From: Cepaea nemoralis
Lineage: Eukaryota; Mollusca; Gastropoda; Stylommatophora; Helicidae
Assembly (NCBI GenBank): GCA_014155875.1
Contig: JACEFZ010004085.1
Location: forward strand, 1-64,000
Direction: 5' to 3'
Length of the DNA stretch: 64,000 nucleotides
How positions within the stretch are numbered: the stretch's first letter is position 1; every line of letters begins with the position of its first letter. Of this stretch, positions 19,731 through 31,517 are shown in pieces. A program made the position numbers and the translations under genes. The notes under the pieces were generated by a model, which searched no databases, had not been told where the DNA came from, and worked only from the letters and a program-made list of their open reading frames with translations.

Positions 19731-19788
19731 GTACTACTTCAATCTCTTGGAGCATCATTTGACATGAGATTACGTGTACCTTTTTAAA

Positions 19789-19790
19789 CA

Positions 19791-19823
<33 letters not shown>

Positions 19824-19848
19824 ACACACGCACACACACACACACACG
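19789..19848. repeat. (CA)n-(CG)n-(CA)n alternating tract
   Basis: Alternating purine/pyrimidine with a central run of CG dinucleotides, a strong Z-DNA-prone composition. Confidence 0.95.
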
Positions 19849-20273
19849 GTATCTAGATTTGACAGAACATGGCCTTTGGATCCGAACTCCTGTCCTCGAA
19901 AGCAGTAAGCAGATTCCCCCTAGCCCTCCACCACTGAGTCAGAAAAACTATTACAGGACCCCCACAAGGCTGAGCACAGAACGATCTAGACAAATGCATT
20001 TTTCTCCACACAAAAATTGAAGTTCAGCGTTGCGGTACAATTCGATTGTTTTCCACTCTCCTCTAGTTAGCACATAGTCTGTGTTTTAGGGATGTTATTT
20101 GAATACGCTCTACGCTTCTGCCATAGATGAATTACATGCGTGAAATTGTCCATGTATAACCTGGCGTTGCATGACTTAACATGGATAAATAACATCACTG
20201 GTATTGATTCGCACTCGTAGAAGTAGAGAAAGCAGTAGAGATCGGGGAAGACACTTTTTTAAAAATTGCATAT
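19849..20273. other. Unassigned sequence
   Basis: No gene, SINE head or tandem repeat recognised. Confidence 0.25.
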
Positions 20274-20498
20274 TCTTTAAAGGACGTCGCAGTCAACACC
20301 AGTAGTTTTTGCTGTTGTGATCTCTTGGTAAGTTTACGTTCAGTAGTTTGTCATTGCTTTCTGAACGACCGGCACCCATACAACTTCGTTTAAAAAAAAA
20401 ACCAGGCGGTCTGCTGTCAAATCGACTGCAGCTGTGTTTCGAACTCGGATAAGTGGAATTACGAACTGCGTCTGTAACACCTTCGCTACGGGGTGGGC
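20274..20498 (-). mobile_element. SINE-C copy, minus strand
   Basis: Minus-strand SINE-C with the end TTTAAAGGACGTCGCAGTC, the middle TTTACGTTCAGTAGTTTGTC ATTGCTTTCTGAACGACCGG, ACAGCTGTGTTTCGAAC and the head complement CCTTCGCTACGG. A poly-A run of 10 interrupts the middle. Confidence 0.85.
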
Positions 20499-20607
20499 CA
20501 GGGAAGACACTAGACAACATAAAAATGCCAGGTTATGTCGGTAATACCGGTCTGAGCTTACAGCATTCATATGATGACAGAGCCTGGGAGAGGGAAATGT
20601 TTACATG

Positions 20608-20770
<163 letters not shown>

Positions 20771-20869
20771 TGGTGGTTTCTACAGGTGTCATAGGTGACA
20801 GCAACATCGAACTTTATATTTCCGTTCGTCAGGTTGTGGTCTCATGCGCATGCGCAGCGAATAAACAAA

Positions 20870-21763
<894 letters not shown>

Positions 21764-21779
21764 GTGTATGTAGTGTGAA

Positions 21780-21890
21780 CCTGTCTGTATGTCTTTCTGT
21801 CCGCCAGGCTGTCTGTATTTTTATGTCTGCCTCTAATTCTGGCTGTCTGACCTGTCTGTCTGTGTGTATGTCTGTCAGTCTGTCTCTCTG
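21780..21890. repeat. (CTGT)-type imperfect repeats
   Basis: Short CTGT/CTGC repeats mixed with unique bases. Confidence 0.7.
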
Positions 21891-23180
21891 CCCACATATT
21901 TGTTGCTCAGACTCAGCACACATCTAGTTCCATATAACAGACATTTCCGACAGACGCCACCCCCACACAACAATATTGTACTGCAAATCAATAAGTACCA
22001 ACATTCTCAAACATACACCTTCACAATTCTGTGCCCGTGTTAGCCTGAGAGCCCAGAAAATCCTGGATCCGACCCGGAGCTGCCAACTGTTAACTCTCAT
22101 CCCATTACATCTGCTCGATATATGACCTAACCTATCGCAGATTGAAAAAACCAGCTGCGAGATCTGCGTCGACACCAACACCTTCAGAAGTCCCCCATCC
22201 TCGGTACCAACACCTTCAGAAGTCCCCCTGCCTGTCTCCCAAGATTGCAAGCTTGTGTCTGGAAACTTCCGACTGTCCTGGCAATTTTATGCAAAATAAA
22301 ACTGTTATCCAATAGAATAAGGAAAACAGAGACGGAGGGAAGGGGGAGAGAAAGAAATTACTTCGCTTCCATCCCTGTTTTATATGCAGAAGACGTTGAC
22401 GCCATCAAGAGAGACTGATCAATACCATAGTGAGCTTTAGACCATACGGCACAAGTCCCATAGTGGCCGCCGTTTTCCCGTTTAGACATTCACCATCAGA
22501 CGTTTCAGCCTGTGTCCATTATTGTTTGGGATGTCCATCACGGAGCGGCAACAGACGCCGCCAACCTCCAGTCTCCGACGCATAAAATGTAGGCAATTTT
22601 AAACTCGGGTTTCCTCTATTTTGTTCTAGAGGCAGGGAAATTGATGTGAAGCTGAATTAAACGCCGAGTAAGAGTCGAGTCTTCTCTCAGATGGATGAAA
22701 TAAGGGACACTGGGAGCTGTGTAGCCTGCCTGTAAAGGTAATGTAAAAATAAATATACACGTATTGTTTGGCGATCATAGAAAAAGGGGTAAGAATTAGA
22801 AACTAGAGGACGCACTAGACAACATAAAAATTTAAAGCTAGAGTTACCTAAAGGGATTCGAACCTGTAACCTCCAAATGACGACAGCTCCTCGCTACAGG
22901 AACAAGTCTACTTTGACGCATAACCAATTAGACAACGCTAAAAGGGTGTCTTAGCCAGGTTTATCATCCATATGAACCCACAACTATAGAATACGCACAG
23001 AATTCGTATATAACCACTGAAATAGCACCATAGGTTTCTGAATTGTATATTAAACCAGCATAGGTCAAATAACAAACACACAAACACATCGGACCGTAAT
23101 GCTGTGTCCCGTAGATTAACGAACATTTAAAGAAGAGAAATGATTGGTCAGTTCGAATGTTGAACACGTATTACACATAA
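21891..23180. other. Unassigned, least repetitive stretch of the window
   Basis: About 1.3 kb with no recognisable coding motif. One 27-bp segment (GGTACCAACACCTTCAGAAG TCCCCC) is duplicated at about 22170-22229. No ORF longer than about 108 codons, and none with a familiar domain. Confidence 0.35.
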
Positions 23181-23184
23181 ACGC

Positions 23185-23580
23185 TCCCAAGGCGGTCAGA
23201 GGAAACGCTTTAAAGACACTCTAAATATCTCACTAAAAGCTTTTGGAATTCATCACGACATTTAGGAGACTGCTACCAAAGACCGAAAATCGTGACGTGC
23301 ATCATTACGCAAGGGTGTAGTTAGTTGTGAAGCAAATAGAACTGCAAGAGCTTTGAAAATAAGGCTGGATAGAATAACCACTGCAGGAGATCCTCCTCCA
23401 GGAACGTCAAGCATTCTTTGCCCATATTGTCAAAGAACATTTCGAGCCAAAATAGGTCTTATCAGCCATCTTAGAACTCACGGTTCCATACTTTCAACCC
23501 CACCGGATGAAATGAATGGTCTTCTTCATTCGTGGTGGACAAACAACAACATTACACATACATGCAATATATAAAGGTAC
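23185..23580 (+). pseudogene. LINE C-terminal fragment with C2H2 finger
   Basis: Reads GGQRKRFKDTLNISLKAFGI then, past an in-frame stop, KDRKSWRASLRKGV, and in the last frame CPYCQRTFRAKIGLISHLRTH. This order (RG..KRYKD..LK..L, a DR..WR block, then a C-x2-C-x12-H-x3-H finger with GLISHLRTH) is a hallmark of one group of endonuclease-RT LINE proteins in invertebrates. The stop near 23266 shows the copy is dead. It represents a fourth LINE type in the window. Confidence 0.8.
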
Positions 23581-23837
23581 TTCTGGTCTTATAGCAGATA
23601 TTGCTCCTGGAGTCTGGAGGGTAGTTCTTCACACAGTCTAGCACACACAATCCTTTCACAAACCTTTAGGTGCATAGGGTGTATACTGCTAACCCCAAAA
23701 TTGAATAGACCAATCGGCACTCAGTGTTGATTTGCTCAGTATAACGCCGGTCGCTTTTACTTCCTATTGTATTTCCTGGTAGTCATTCTAGACTGGTTCC
23801 TCCTGGCAGCCCGAGTCCATTGTAAACATCTATCCCA

Positions 23838-23905
23838 GTGCGGGTTTGAACCCCCAATCGCCCGGTCACAAGAGGGCGTCTTACCACCACGCCACCGAGA
23901 CTTCC
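23838..23905 (-). mobile_element. tRNA-like SINE head, minus strand
   Basis: The minus strand reads GTCTCGGTGGCGTGGTGGTA then a box B GGGGGTTCAAACCCGC. Box A and box B are near consensus with tRNA-like spacing. The 5' part (23620-23835) may be its body but has no second copy here. A real tRNA gene was considered unlikely because no acceptor stem pairing is evident. Confidence 0.5.
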
Positions 23906-24020
23906 TTTACATATTCTAGGCCCTGAAAAGTCAGCTGAGGTGGCCAGTTTACTTCGTCATCAAGTTTCATTCAAAAACAATTCCCAGAAACATTCAGAAT
24001 ATTTCCTGGGCCCCATTTTA

Positions 24021-24186
24021 AGGAGTCGCAATAGAGCAGTGGTTAGAACATTTGCCTGTCTCCCGGTGGTCCCGTGTTTGAATCTCCAAAGATACTGATA
24101 TGTTGTCTGTGTTGACCAGGGCTTCCGGGTCGATTCAACCTAAACTGGGTACCTTAACATGACCTGGTAAATAAGGTCTGGGAAGT
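24021..24186 (+). mobile_element. tRNA-derived SINE, separate family
   Basis: Head AGGAGTCGCAATAGAGCAGTG GTTAGAAC (box A-like) and GTGTTTGAATCTCC (box B-like) at about 24021-24096. The body has GTTGACCAGGGCTTCCGGGT CGATTCAACC and an end ACCTGGTAAATAAGG. Single copy in the window. Confidence 0.55.
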
Positions 24187-24382
24187 AAAGTCCGTCTGTT
24201 CGTATGTATGTCTGTATGTTTGTCTGTCCGTCCGTCCTTTCATCTTTCTGTCTGATTGTTTAACTATCTAGCTATCAGCATGCCGTTCTGTTCGACTGTA
24301 TGTCTTTCTACCTACTAGCTACCTATCTATATGTCTGTCTACATACTTTGTGTGTGTGTGTGTGTGCGCGCGCGCTCGCTCG
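24187..24382. repeat. CTGT-type and (TG)n/(CG)n repeats
   Basis: Imperfect tetranucleotides, then TG repeats followed by GCGCGCGC at about 24348-24376. Confidence 0.8.
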
Positions 24383-24650
24383 CTTTGAACTCAAGCGTAG
24401 TCCAGACACATTACTTCTAGTAGAACCGGACTGAATTTTGCGTGTAGATTAGTTTTCCCTTTTGTCATTGTCCTTTGCCATCAGGCGACTAAATCCGAGG
24501 TACTTGTACTTCAGAGGTACTTGTAATTTACGTCCACAAATCTAGGACGAGAAGTCAACATTTTAGTCAAACTGTCCGGTGTAGGGGTTGAACCCTTGAC
24601 CTCGGTATTAGAACGCGCTTCGTATCCATTCGGCCATGCTGACCTCCGCC
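24383..24650 (-). mobile_element. SINE-B, full length
   Basis: On the minus strand the head is GGAGGTCAGCATGGCCGAAT GGATACGAAGCGCG with box A TGGCCGAATGG and box B GGGTTCAACCCC. The body follows with GACTAAAATGTTGACTTCTC GTCC, GTAAATTACAAGTACC, a GCCTGATGGCAAAGGAC block and the end GGACTACGCTTGAGTTCAAA. The other copies (6903, 48943, 49960 and a fragment at 26120-26160) align to it. Confidence 0.85.
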
Positions 24651-24692
24651 TGCATACTTGTCTGCATGTCTGTCTACATGCCTGTCTGCCTG

Positions 24693-24694
<2 letters not shown>

Positions 24695-24723
<29 letters not shown>

Positions 24724-24724
24724 T
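24695..24724. repeat. (TG)n microsatellite
   Basis: About 14 TG units. Confidence 0.9.
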
Positions 24725-25195
24725 TGTTTTTTGTCTGTCTAAAGATGCAGCAAGTTAGAATCTCATGCCTGTTTAATTCCTCAAATATTGACAGTTCATT
24801 TGTTTATCCTTTGTCTTTGTCTATCAGCCCGCCTATTTGTCTGCCTGTTACTCCACCTTTCTGTCTCTTTACCTGTTTGTCAGTCTGTCTTTACAATTTC
24901 TTCCGTGTCATTACCATCACTATAATTGCGATCTTCTATAATCCCCACTCCACCCCAAACACAAACCAACCCTGAAACAGTTAAGAAAACCAGCGGAAGA
25001 TAAAACCATCCTGCGAGAGATATTCACTTATTCCAGCCCATTAAAATTTCTTGTCACTTTTGTCTGTGGCATTTTCTCGGGAAAGTGCTATCCCATAAAC
25101 ACTGTAGCTTGCTGCAGTTTTATCCCGGGATGAAATCCTTGCGCTTTGAACAGCGTCTTCAACCGTGATCTCAGAGTGATCAAGTGGGGCGTTGA
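24725..25195. other. Unassigned sequence
   Basis: T-rich, with CTGT-like remnants to about 24895 and then unique sequence. No gene recognised. Confidence 0.25.
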
Positions 25196-26110
25196 ACTTC
25201 GTTATCATCATAAGTTAGCAGGTTCTCTGAAAATCATCATTTTCACAAGTTAGCAGGTCCTCTGAAAATCATAATTTTCATAAGTTAAGTCCTTTTATAA
25301 TCATCATTTTCATAAGTTAGAGGTCCTCCGATAATCATCATTTTCTTCTTTTTCTGCGTTCGTCCGGAGTTTTTTTTTTTTTTCGGACGTGATTGCATTG
25401 TGCCAGTTTACAGCAGAGCTGTGTTCTTGCACCATTAGGCCGACATATCCGACTTCTTCGGGCATTTGTTGACCGGTTTAACCTTCCCGGGGCAATCATC
25501 ATTTTCATAAGTTATAACTTCCTCTGATATCATCATTTTCATAAGTTAGCAGGTCCTCTGAAAATCATCATTTTCGTAAGTTAGATCCTCTGATAATCAT
25601 CATTTTCATAAGTTAGCAGGTTCTCTGATAATCATCATTTTTATAAGTTAGAGGTTCTCTGATAATCATCATTTTCATAAGTTATAACGTCCTCTGATAA
25701 TCATCATTTTCATAAGTTAGCAGGTCCTCTGATAATCATCATTTTTATAAGTTAGAGGTCCTCTGATAATCATCATTTTCATAAGTTATAACGTCCTCTG
25801 ATATCATCATTTTCATAAGTCATAACGTCCTCTGATATCATCATTTTCATAATTTATAACGTCCTCTGATATCATCATTTTCATAAGTTATAACGTCCTC
25901 TGATATCATCATTTTCATAATTTATAACGTCCTCTGATATCATCATTTTCATAATTTATAACGTCCTCTGATATCATCATTTTCATAAGTCATAACGTCC
26001 TCTGATATCATCATTTTCATAATTTATAACGTCCTCTGATATCATCATTTTCATAATTTATAACGTCCTCTGATATCATCATTTTCATAAGTTAGCAGGT
26101 CATCTTTATT
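25196..26110 (+). repeat. 34-bp minisatellite with an insertion
   Basis: Unit of about 34 bp: TCCTCTGATATCATCATTTT CATAAGTTATAACG, with GATAATC, GAAAATC and GTTAGCAGG variants. Units left of centre are mostly the GCAGG/GAAAATC form and units to the right are the TAACG/GATATC form. About 150 bp of foreign sequence (25345-25492) interrupts the array; two more units lie at 26155-26190, after a SINE-B scrap. Confidence 0.9.
25345..25492. other. Insertion inside the 34-bp array
   Basis: Unrelated sequence of about 150 bp starting TTCTGCGTTCGTCCGGAG, then a poly-T run and CGGACGTG, so that CGTCCG and CGGACG form a small inverted repeat around the T run. No family identified. Confidence 0.5.
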
Positions 26111-26119
26111 TATTTCATT

Positions 26120-26160
26120 TTCTGCTCTTGCTCGCTTTGAACTCAGGCTTAGTCTCCATA
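26120..26160 (-). mobile_element. SINE-B end fragment
   Basis: GCTCGCTTTGAACTCAGGCT TAGTC matches the SINE-B 3' end. Lies inside the 34-bp array. Confidence 0.6.
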
Positions 26161-26304
26161 AGTTAGCAGGTCCTCTGAAAATCATCATCACCATTATTAT
26201 AAGCTAGCCGCTCCTCAATCGAGCTATTCCCATCACTCTACAAGAGGCGTTGAGCGACACACGTATCAAGTACATGACTATGAAATAAAAGAGCAACCTT
26301 CAAG

Positions 26305-26545
26305 ATTCATCATCATCATGTTCGATGCCGATAAACGTGGGCGATTATGTTTCGCCATCTTACTTGATCAACAGAGTCGTGGATCAGCTCTGTGTTTTTG
26401 CCTCGACCATGGTTTGCGACCAAGCCATCCAGATATTTAATTATCTGCCTTCCCCTTGTTTTTTTCCCTTCAGGCTTGCCAGTTGTCACCAAGTACTCTC
26501 ATGTATTTTTGTCTTATAACATAACTGTCTACGTTTTTTAATAGG
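26305..26545 (-). pseudogene. LINE-a 3' fragment
   Basis: Minus-strand copy of the last ~75 codons and 3' end of LINE-a, aligned with 36700-36930: complements of CATCATCATCATGTT.GATGC CG, CAGAGTCGTGGATCAGCTCT GTG and CTCGACCATGG. It ends at a CATCATCATCAT run, the LINE tail. Confidence 0.8.
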
Positions 26546-26589
26546 AGTAATCATTCGCCACTGTTAATGAACGCCTTGTGCCGATAAAA

Positions 26590-27785
26590 ATCTATCGGCC
26601 ACTACACAAATTATGTGTGGTTAAACACCATATAAATCATTTAATGGCACACTAATGATGTGTGGTGAAACACCATATAAATCATTTAATGGCACACTAA
26701 TGATGTGTGGTGAAACACCATATAAATCATTTAATGGCACACGAATGCTCTGTGGTGAAACACCATATAAATCATTTAATGGCACACTAATGATATGTGG
26801 TGAAACACCATATAAATCATTTAATGGCACACTAATGATGTGTGGTGAAATATGATATAAATCATTTGATGACACACTAATGATGTGTGGTGAAGCATGA
26901 TATGTATCAGTTAATGACACACTAATGATGTTTGTTGAAACATGATATCAATCAGTTAATGACACACTAATGATGTTTGTTTGGGAGTCTCTGTGGCGAA
27001 GTGGTCAAGCCGTTTGACTCGTGTTCCGAAGGTTGTGGGTTCGAATCCAGGCTGCGCCCTTCGGTTTACGAGTTAAATGTTTCGGAGACTCCACGTCGCT
27101 AAAAGCTACGGAGTTCGTGCTTTGTGCAACGCTTTCCGTGCTGCGGAAAGAGACCGAGCCATATAGGATAAAACCCGGTGCAATGAAGTCGACCCTGTCG
27201 ACTTTTAAGCGACTTTTTTAATGATGTTTATTACAACATGATATCAATCATGTAATAATGATGTTTGGTGAAGCGTGATATAAATCAGTTGATGACACAA
27301 TAATGATGTTTGGTAAAACATGATATCAATCAGTTAATGGCACACTAATGATGTTTTTTACAACATGATATCAATCAATTAACGACACACTCACACTAAT
27401 GATGTTTGTTACAATATGATATCAATCAATTAATGACACAATAATGATGTTTGGTGAAGCGTGATATAAATAAGTTAATGACACACTAATGATGTTTGGT
27501 AAAACATGATATCAATCAGTTAATGGCACACTAATGATGTTTGGTAAAACATGATATCAATCAGTTAATGACAGCTATCGATGTGTGGTGAAACATGAAA
27601 TAGATAAGTTAATGACACACTAATTATGTTTGGTGAAACATGATTTAAATAATAATGATGTATGGGAAAATTTTTTATAAATTAATTAATGACGCACTAA
27701 TGATGTTTGGTGAAACATGTTCTAAATCAGTTATTGAAACGCTAATTATGTTTGGTGAAACATGATATAAATAAGGTAATGATTA
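26590..27785 (+). repeat. 45-bp tandem repeat, split by a SINE
   Basis: Unit of 45 bp, clearest at 26597-26850: TTAATGGCACACTAATGATG TGTGGTGAAACACCATATAA ATCAT. To the right the units change to TGATGTTTGGTAAAACATGATATCAATCAG-type and become irregular. Because 45 is a multiple of three, repeated peptides appear in both strands (CGETPYKSFNGT, LYGVSPHIISVPLND). They are not evidence of a gene. Confidence 0.9.
26983..27219 (+). mobile_element. SINE-A copy inside the 45-bp array
   Basis: Well preserved: box A TGGCGAAGTGG and box B GGTTCGAATCC both near consensus, then body and the end GGTGCAATGAAGTCGACCCT GTCGACTTTTAAGCGAC. AATGATGTTT stands on both sides (about 26969-26978 and 27220-27229), compatible with a target-site duplication or simply with the array period. 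Confidence 0.9.
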
Positions 27786-27795
27786 TGATAGTTTG

Positions 27796-28031
27796 TAGCT
27801 TATCCTTTACAGGACGTCGCACTCAACCCCAGCAATTTTTGACTGTTCCTAATTTCTTGGCAGGTTTACGTTCAACAATTTGCCATTGCTTTCCGAACAA
27901 CCGGAACTCATAATATTGTATGGTAAACCAACGCAAGGCAGTCTGTTTCCAAATCTCCTGCAGGATTGTTTCCAGCGCGGTATGCGGGATTACGAATTAC
28001 ATTCGTAACTCATTCGCCACGGAGCCGTTAT
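27796..28031 (-). mobile_element. SINE-C copy, minus strand
   Basis: Complete in order: TTATCCTTTACAGGACGTCG, TTTACGTTCAACAATTTGCC ATTGCTTTCCGAAC, AACCAACGCAAGGCAGTCTG, and the head complement CATTCGCCACGGAGCC. Moderately diverged. Confidence 0.85.
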
Positions 28032-28034
28032 GAT

Positions 28035-28845
28035 AAATGATATCTCGAGGGACTATTAGTTAGTCGACAGATTACCCTCATTGCACAGAGAACCATTAGT
28101 TAGTTAGTCGACAGATTATCCTCATTGCACAGTGAACCATTAGTTAGTTAGTCGACAGATCACCCTCATTGCACAGTGAACCATTAGTTCGTTAGTCGAC
28201 AGATTACCCTCATTGCACAGTGAACCGTTAGTTAGTTAGTCGACAGATCACCCTCATTGCACAAGGAACCATTAGTTAGTTAGTCGACAGATTACCCTCA
28301 TTGCACAGTGAACCATTAGTTAGTTAGTCGACAGATTACCCTCATTGCACAGTGAACCATTAGTTAGTTAGTCGACAGATTACCCTCATTGCACAGCGAA
28401 CCATTAGTTAGTCGACAGATCACCCTCATTGCACAGCGAACCATTAGTTCGTTGGTCGACAGATTACCCTCATTGCACAGTGAACCGTTAGTTAGTCGAC
28501 AGATCACCCTCATTGCACAAGGAACCATTAGTTAGTTAGTCGACAGATTACCCTCATTGCACAGCGAACCATTAGTTCGTTAGACGACAGATTACCCTCA
28601 TTGCACAGTGAACCATTAGTTAGTTAGTCGACAGATTACCCTCATTGCACAGCGAACCATTAGTTCGTTAGTCGACAGATTACCCTCATTGCACAGTGAA
28701 CCATTAGTTAGTTAGTCGACAGATTACCCTCATTGCACAGTGAACCATTAGTTAGTTAGTCGACAGATTACCCTCATTGCACAGTGAACCATTAGTTAGT
28801 TAGTCGACAGATTACCCTCATTGCACAGCGAACAATTAGTCCACA
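28035..28845 (-). repeat. 44-bp minisatellite matching the LINE-R 3' end
   Basis: Unit of 44 bp (for example AACCAT at 28091 and 28135), about 18 copies, some shortened to 40 bp by loss of one TTAG. The reverse complement of the unit, TGTGCAATGAGGGTAATCTG TCGACTAACTAACTAATGGT TCAC, matches the LINE-R 3' end at 12352-12379. Variation is confined to a few sites (TTAGTTAG/TTAGTTCG, AGTGAACC/AGCGAACC, ATTACC/ATCACC). Confidence 0.95.
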
Positions 28846-28878
28846 AGTTCTCAGACCCTCTCTTCGGTATCTCATCGT

Positions 28879-29093
28879 GGGAGTCTCCGTGGCGAAGTAG
28901 TCAAGCTGTCTGACTCGGGCTACGAAGGTTGTGGGTTCGATTCCGGGCCGCGTTCTTTGGTTCACGAGTGCATTTTTCGGTTACTCCTGAGGGTCGTCGC
29001 AGGAGCTACGAAGTTCGTGCTTTTTGCGACACTTTCGGCTAGGCCATATGGGATAAACCCGGTGCAATGAAGTCGACTTTTAAGCGACTTTTT
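28879..29093 (+). mobile_element. SINE-A copy
   Basis: Complete head with GTGGCGAAGTAGTCAAG and a perfect box B GGTTCGATTCC, a slightly shortened body and the end GGTGCAATGAAGTCGACTTT TAAGCGACTTTT. One of the two duplicated GTCGAC motifs at the 3' end has been lost. Confidence 0.9.
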
Positions 29094-29182
29094 ATCATGC
29101 AGCTACTCGCCACACTAGTTCTTTGTTGTTGACAATCCTTCTTTCGAACCCATGGAACCCCATGGCCCTTTCTCTCCATCTC

Positions 29183-29210
29183 TCTCTCTCTCTTTCTCTC
29201 TCTCTCACAC

Positions 29211-29244
<34 letters not shown>
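29183..29244. repeat. (CT)n then (CA)n microsatellite
   Basis: CT-rich run leading into about 20 CA units. Confidence 0.95.
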
Positions 29245-29247
<3 letters not shown>

Positions 29248-29287
29248 AGTTATGTATGGATGACATAATGTAATAGAGAGATAGAAG

Positions 29288-29342
29288 AGCAGAATGTTAT
29301 ACTGGTCTGCCTGCCCAATTTTTAACCCTTTGAAAATAAAAT
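29288..29342 (+). repeat. Short dispersed tail sequence
   Basis: GCAGAATGTTATACTGGTCT GCCTGCCCAATTTTTAACCC TTTGAAAATAAA matches 35177-35232. In both places a microsatellite follows directly, so it looks like the 3' end of an unidentified retroelement with a simple-repeat tail. Confidence 0.6.
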
Positions 29343-29344
29343 GT

Positions 29345-29346
<2 letters not shown>

Positions 29347-29420
<74 letters not shown>

Positions 29421-29432
29421 GCACGCGCGCGT

Positions 29433-29462
<30 letters not shown>
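29347..29462. repeat. (CT)n then (CA)n microsatellite
   Basis: About 14 CT units followed by about 40 CA units with GC interruptions near 29421-29431. Confidence 0.95.
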
Positions 29463-29463
<1 letters not shown>

Positions 29464-29884
29464 TCCTTCTTCCTCTTCTTCTTCTTCGTCTTCTTCCTGG
29501 CGGCTTGTCGGGCCCCGAGGATGCACAATTTGAGAACCGTGTCTGTAAAGTGAAGACAACGTACATAGAAAAGACGTAATATAAATGTCACAATGTCATG
29601 ACCTGCTCTGACATTTACTACCCTAAAACACGTATTACCTCACACAGACCGTGCGCACGGTCAGCGCACCGGGTGTCTAATGACGCGATGGATCTAGGCT
29701 AGCGCTGATCAAGTAGGTGGACCTTAAAGTTCTTTAACAGTGTCATAGTCTGTGGGGGTGTGGTATGATCAGGGTCATGAGGATGTTATGGGATTGTGAT
29801 AGTGGGAGAAGGTAGGTAAAGTTCAGGTGCCTACTTCGTTTTCTAACTTAATTTACTTACCTTAGTAACAGAAAAGCTAATAAA
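29463..29884. other. Unassigned sequence
   Basis: Begins with a short TTC-rich patch. GTGCGCAC/GTGCGC-like motifs near 29651-29667. No gene recognised. Confidence 0.25.
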
Positions 29885-30185
29885 GAGTGAGGATCCGAAG
29901 AAGAAGAGGTGGAGGAGGGGGAAGAGGTGGATGAAGAGTGGAGGAAGAGGAACAGAAGAAGAATGAGGTGGGGGAAGAAGAAAATAAAAAGAATAATAAG
30001 AAGAATTTAGGAATAAGATGATGAAGAAGAAGAAGGAGGAAGAAGATGGAAGAGGAGGAGTAACATGATAAAGAGACGTTAGATGCGGATAAAAAGGAGA
30101 AGGAAGATATGAAGGAGGTGAATGGGAGAAGAATAATAAAAAAGGGGGGAGGAGGAAAAGGAGAAGGAGGAGGAGGGGGAATAAT
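29885..30185. repeat. Purine-rich GAA/GGA region
   Basis: About 300 bp almost free of pyrimidines on the plus strand. No regular period. Confidence 0.85.
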
Positions 30186-31128
30186 CATAAGATCAATAAT
30201 AAGTATGTTTAAAATGATATATATAACATCTATGTTAACGCATCAACGTTGTAAATAGAATACATAATGTCTATTACTGTTCTAAATAATTGTTTCGCTT
30301 ACTTGCTAATTAATCTTTGTGTGTGGAACATTTATAACATTACGCCATTATCATACTTTCAGTAGCAACAAAACAGGAAGCACGTGGTGTAGTGAATAAA
30401 GAAATGTACTGACCTGAGGAAGACGAACGATAATTAGTCGGCACGTTGCAAGTACACCTATTATGTTGTTTATGAGTTTAACGCACTTGTGAGATTTTTT
30501 TTATTATATGTGAATGGGTCAAGCATAGGGCTATCATTATCAGCTATCTGTAGAGACAGACAATCTGGACAGAAAGAGGTAGAGATATGCGGACTGACAC
30601 ACTGAGAAAGAGTAAAACAGACAGACAGACCGTTAGATAACTAGACTTTAGTGACTAGACTTCCTAGACTAGACTTTTAGACTAGACGTTAGATAACTAC
30701 CCCACAGTTATTTTTTGGTTTTTTTGTTGTTGTTCATTTGCTATAATATTTTCTTGAAAGACTCTGAACGTCTTAGACAATTAATGTCAGCGACATATAC
30801 AAACGTATTAATCCAGCACTTGCACCGCCCCAGCCAACCACCACTACTACAACCAGTAGCACTGGTACCAACTACACCGTCATTTTGGCATCAACTCTCT
30901 CTCGTAAACCTCCGACCTTTTAGCACGGTGTCAAAGATTTTCCAGTGTTGACAGGCTGTAGTCAGGGATTAAAATCGGCCCTTTTAAGAAGCCCATATAG
31001 CCATATTAATGCTGGCTTTGGGGAGCTGTTTACAGATCCACTCGTTGCCTGGTGTTGCTGGTTCTTATGTGTTGTTGCTGTCTGAGTCACGTGTGGTTTT
31101 GTTTCGTCTTCCTTCGGATGCTCGATTA
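30186..31128. other. Unassigned sequence
   Basis: AT-rich to about 30700 with TAGACTAGACTTTTAGACTAG ACG-type short repeats at 30630-30700. A plus frame of 78 codons (30715-30951) has no domain. Nothing supported as a gene. Confidence 0.3.
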
Positions 31129-31517
31129 GTATCTTCTTCTTCTTCTTCTTCTTCTTCTTCTTCTTCTTCTTCTTCTTCTTCTTCTTCTTCTTCTTCTTCT
31201 TCTTCTTCTTCTCTTCTTCTTCTTCTTCTTCTTCTTCTTCTTCTCCTCTCCTTCCTTCCTCCTCCTCCTCCTCCTCCTTCTTCTTCTTCTTCTTCTTCTT
31301 CTTCTTCTTCTTCTTCTTCTTCTTCTTCTTCTTCTTCTTCTTCTTCTTCTTCTTCTTCTTCTTCTTCTTCTTTTCTTCTTCTTCTTCTTCTTTTCTTTTT
31401 CTTCTTCTTCTTCTTCTTCTTCTTCTTCTTCTTCTTCTTCTTCTTCTTCTTCTTCTTCTTCTTCTTCTTCTTCTTCTTCTTCTTCTTCTTCTTCTTCTTC
31501 TTCTTCTTCTTCTTCTT
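31129..31517. repeat. (TTC)n microsatellite, about 390 bp
   Basis: Polypyrimidine tract with small CTCCTT interruptions near 31245-31275 and TTTTC slips. Ser/Leu/Phe and Lys/Glu/Arg frames here are artefacts. Confidence 0.97.

Noticed and set aside
23353..23574. Host C2H2 zinc-finger protein
   Set aside because: A single finger of the GLISHLRTH type behind the RG..KRFKD and DR..WR blocks is the known LINE C-terminus arrangement, with a stop upstream.
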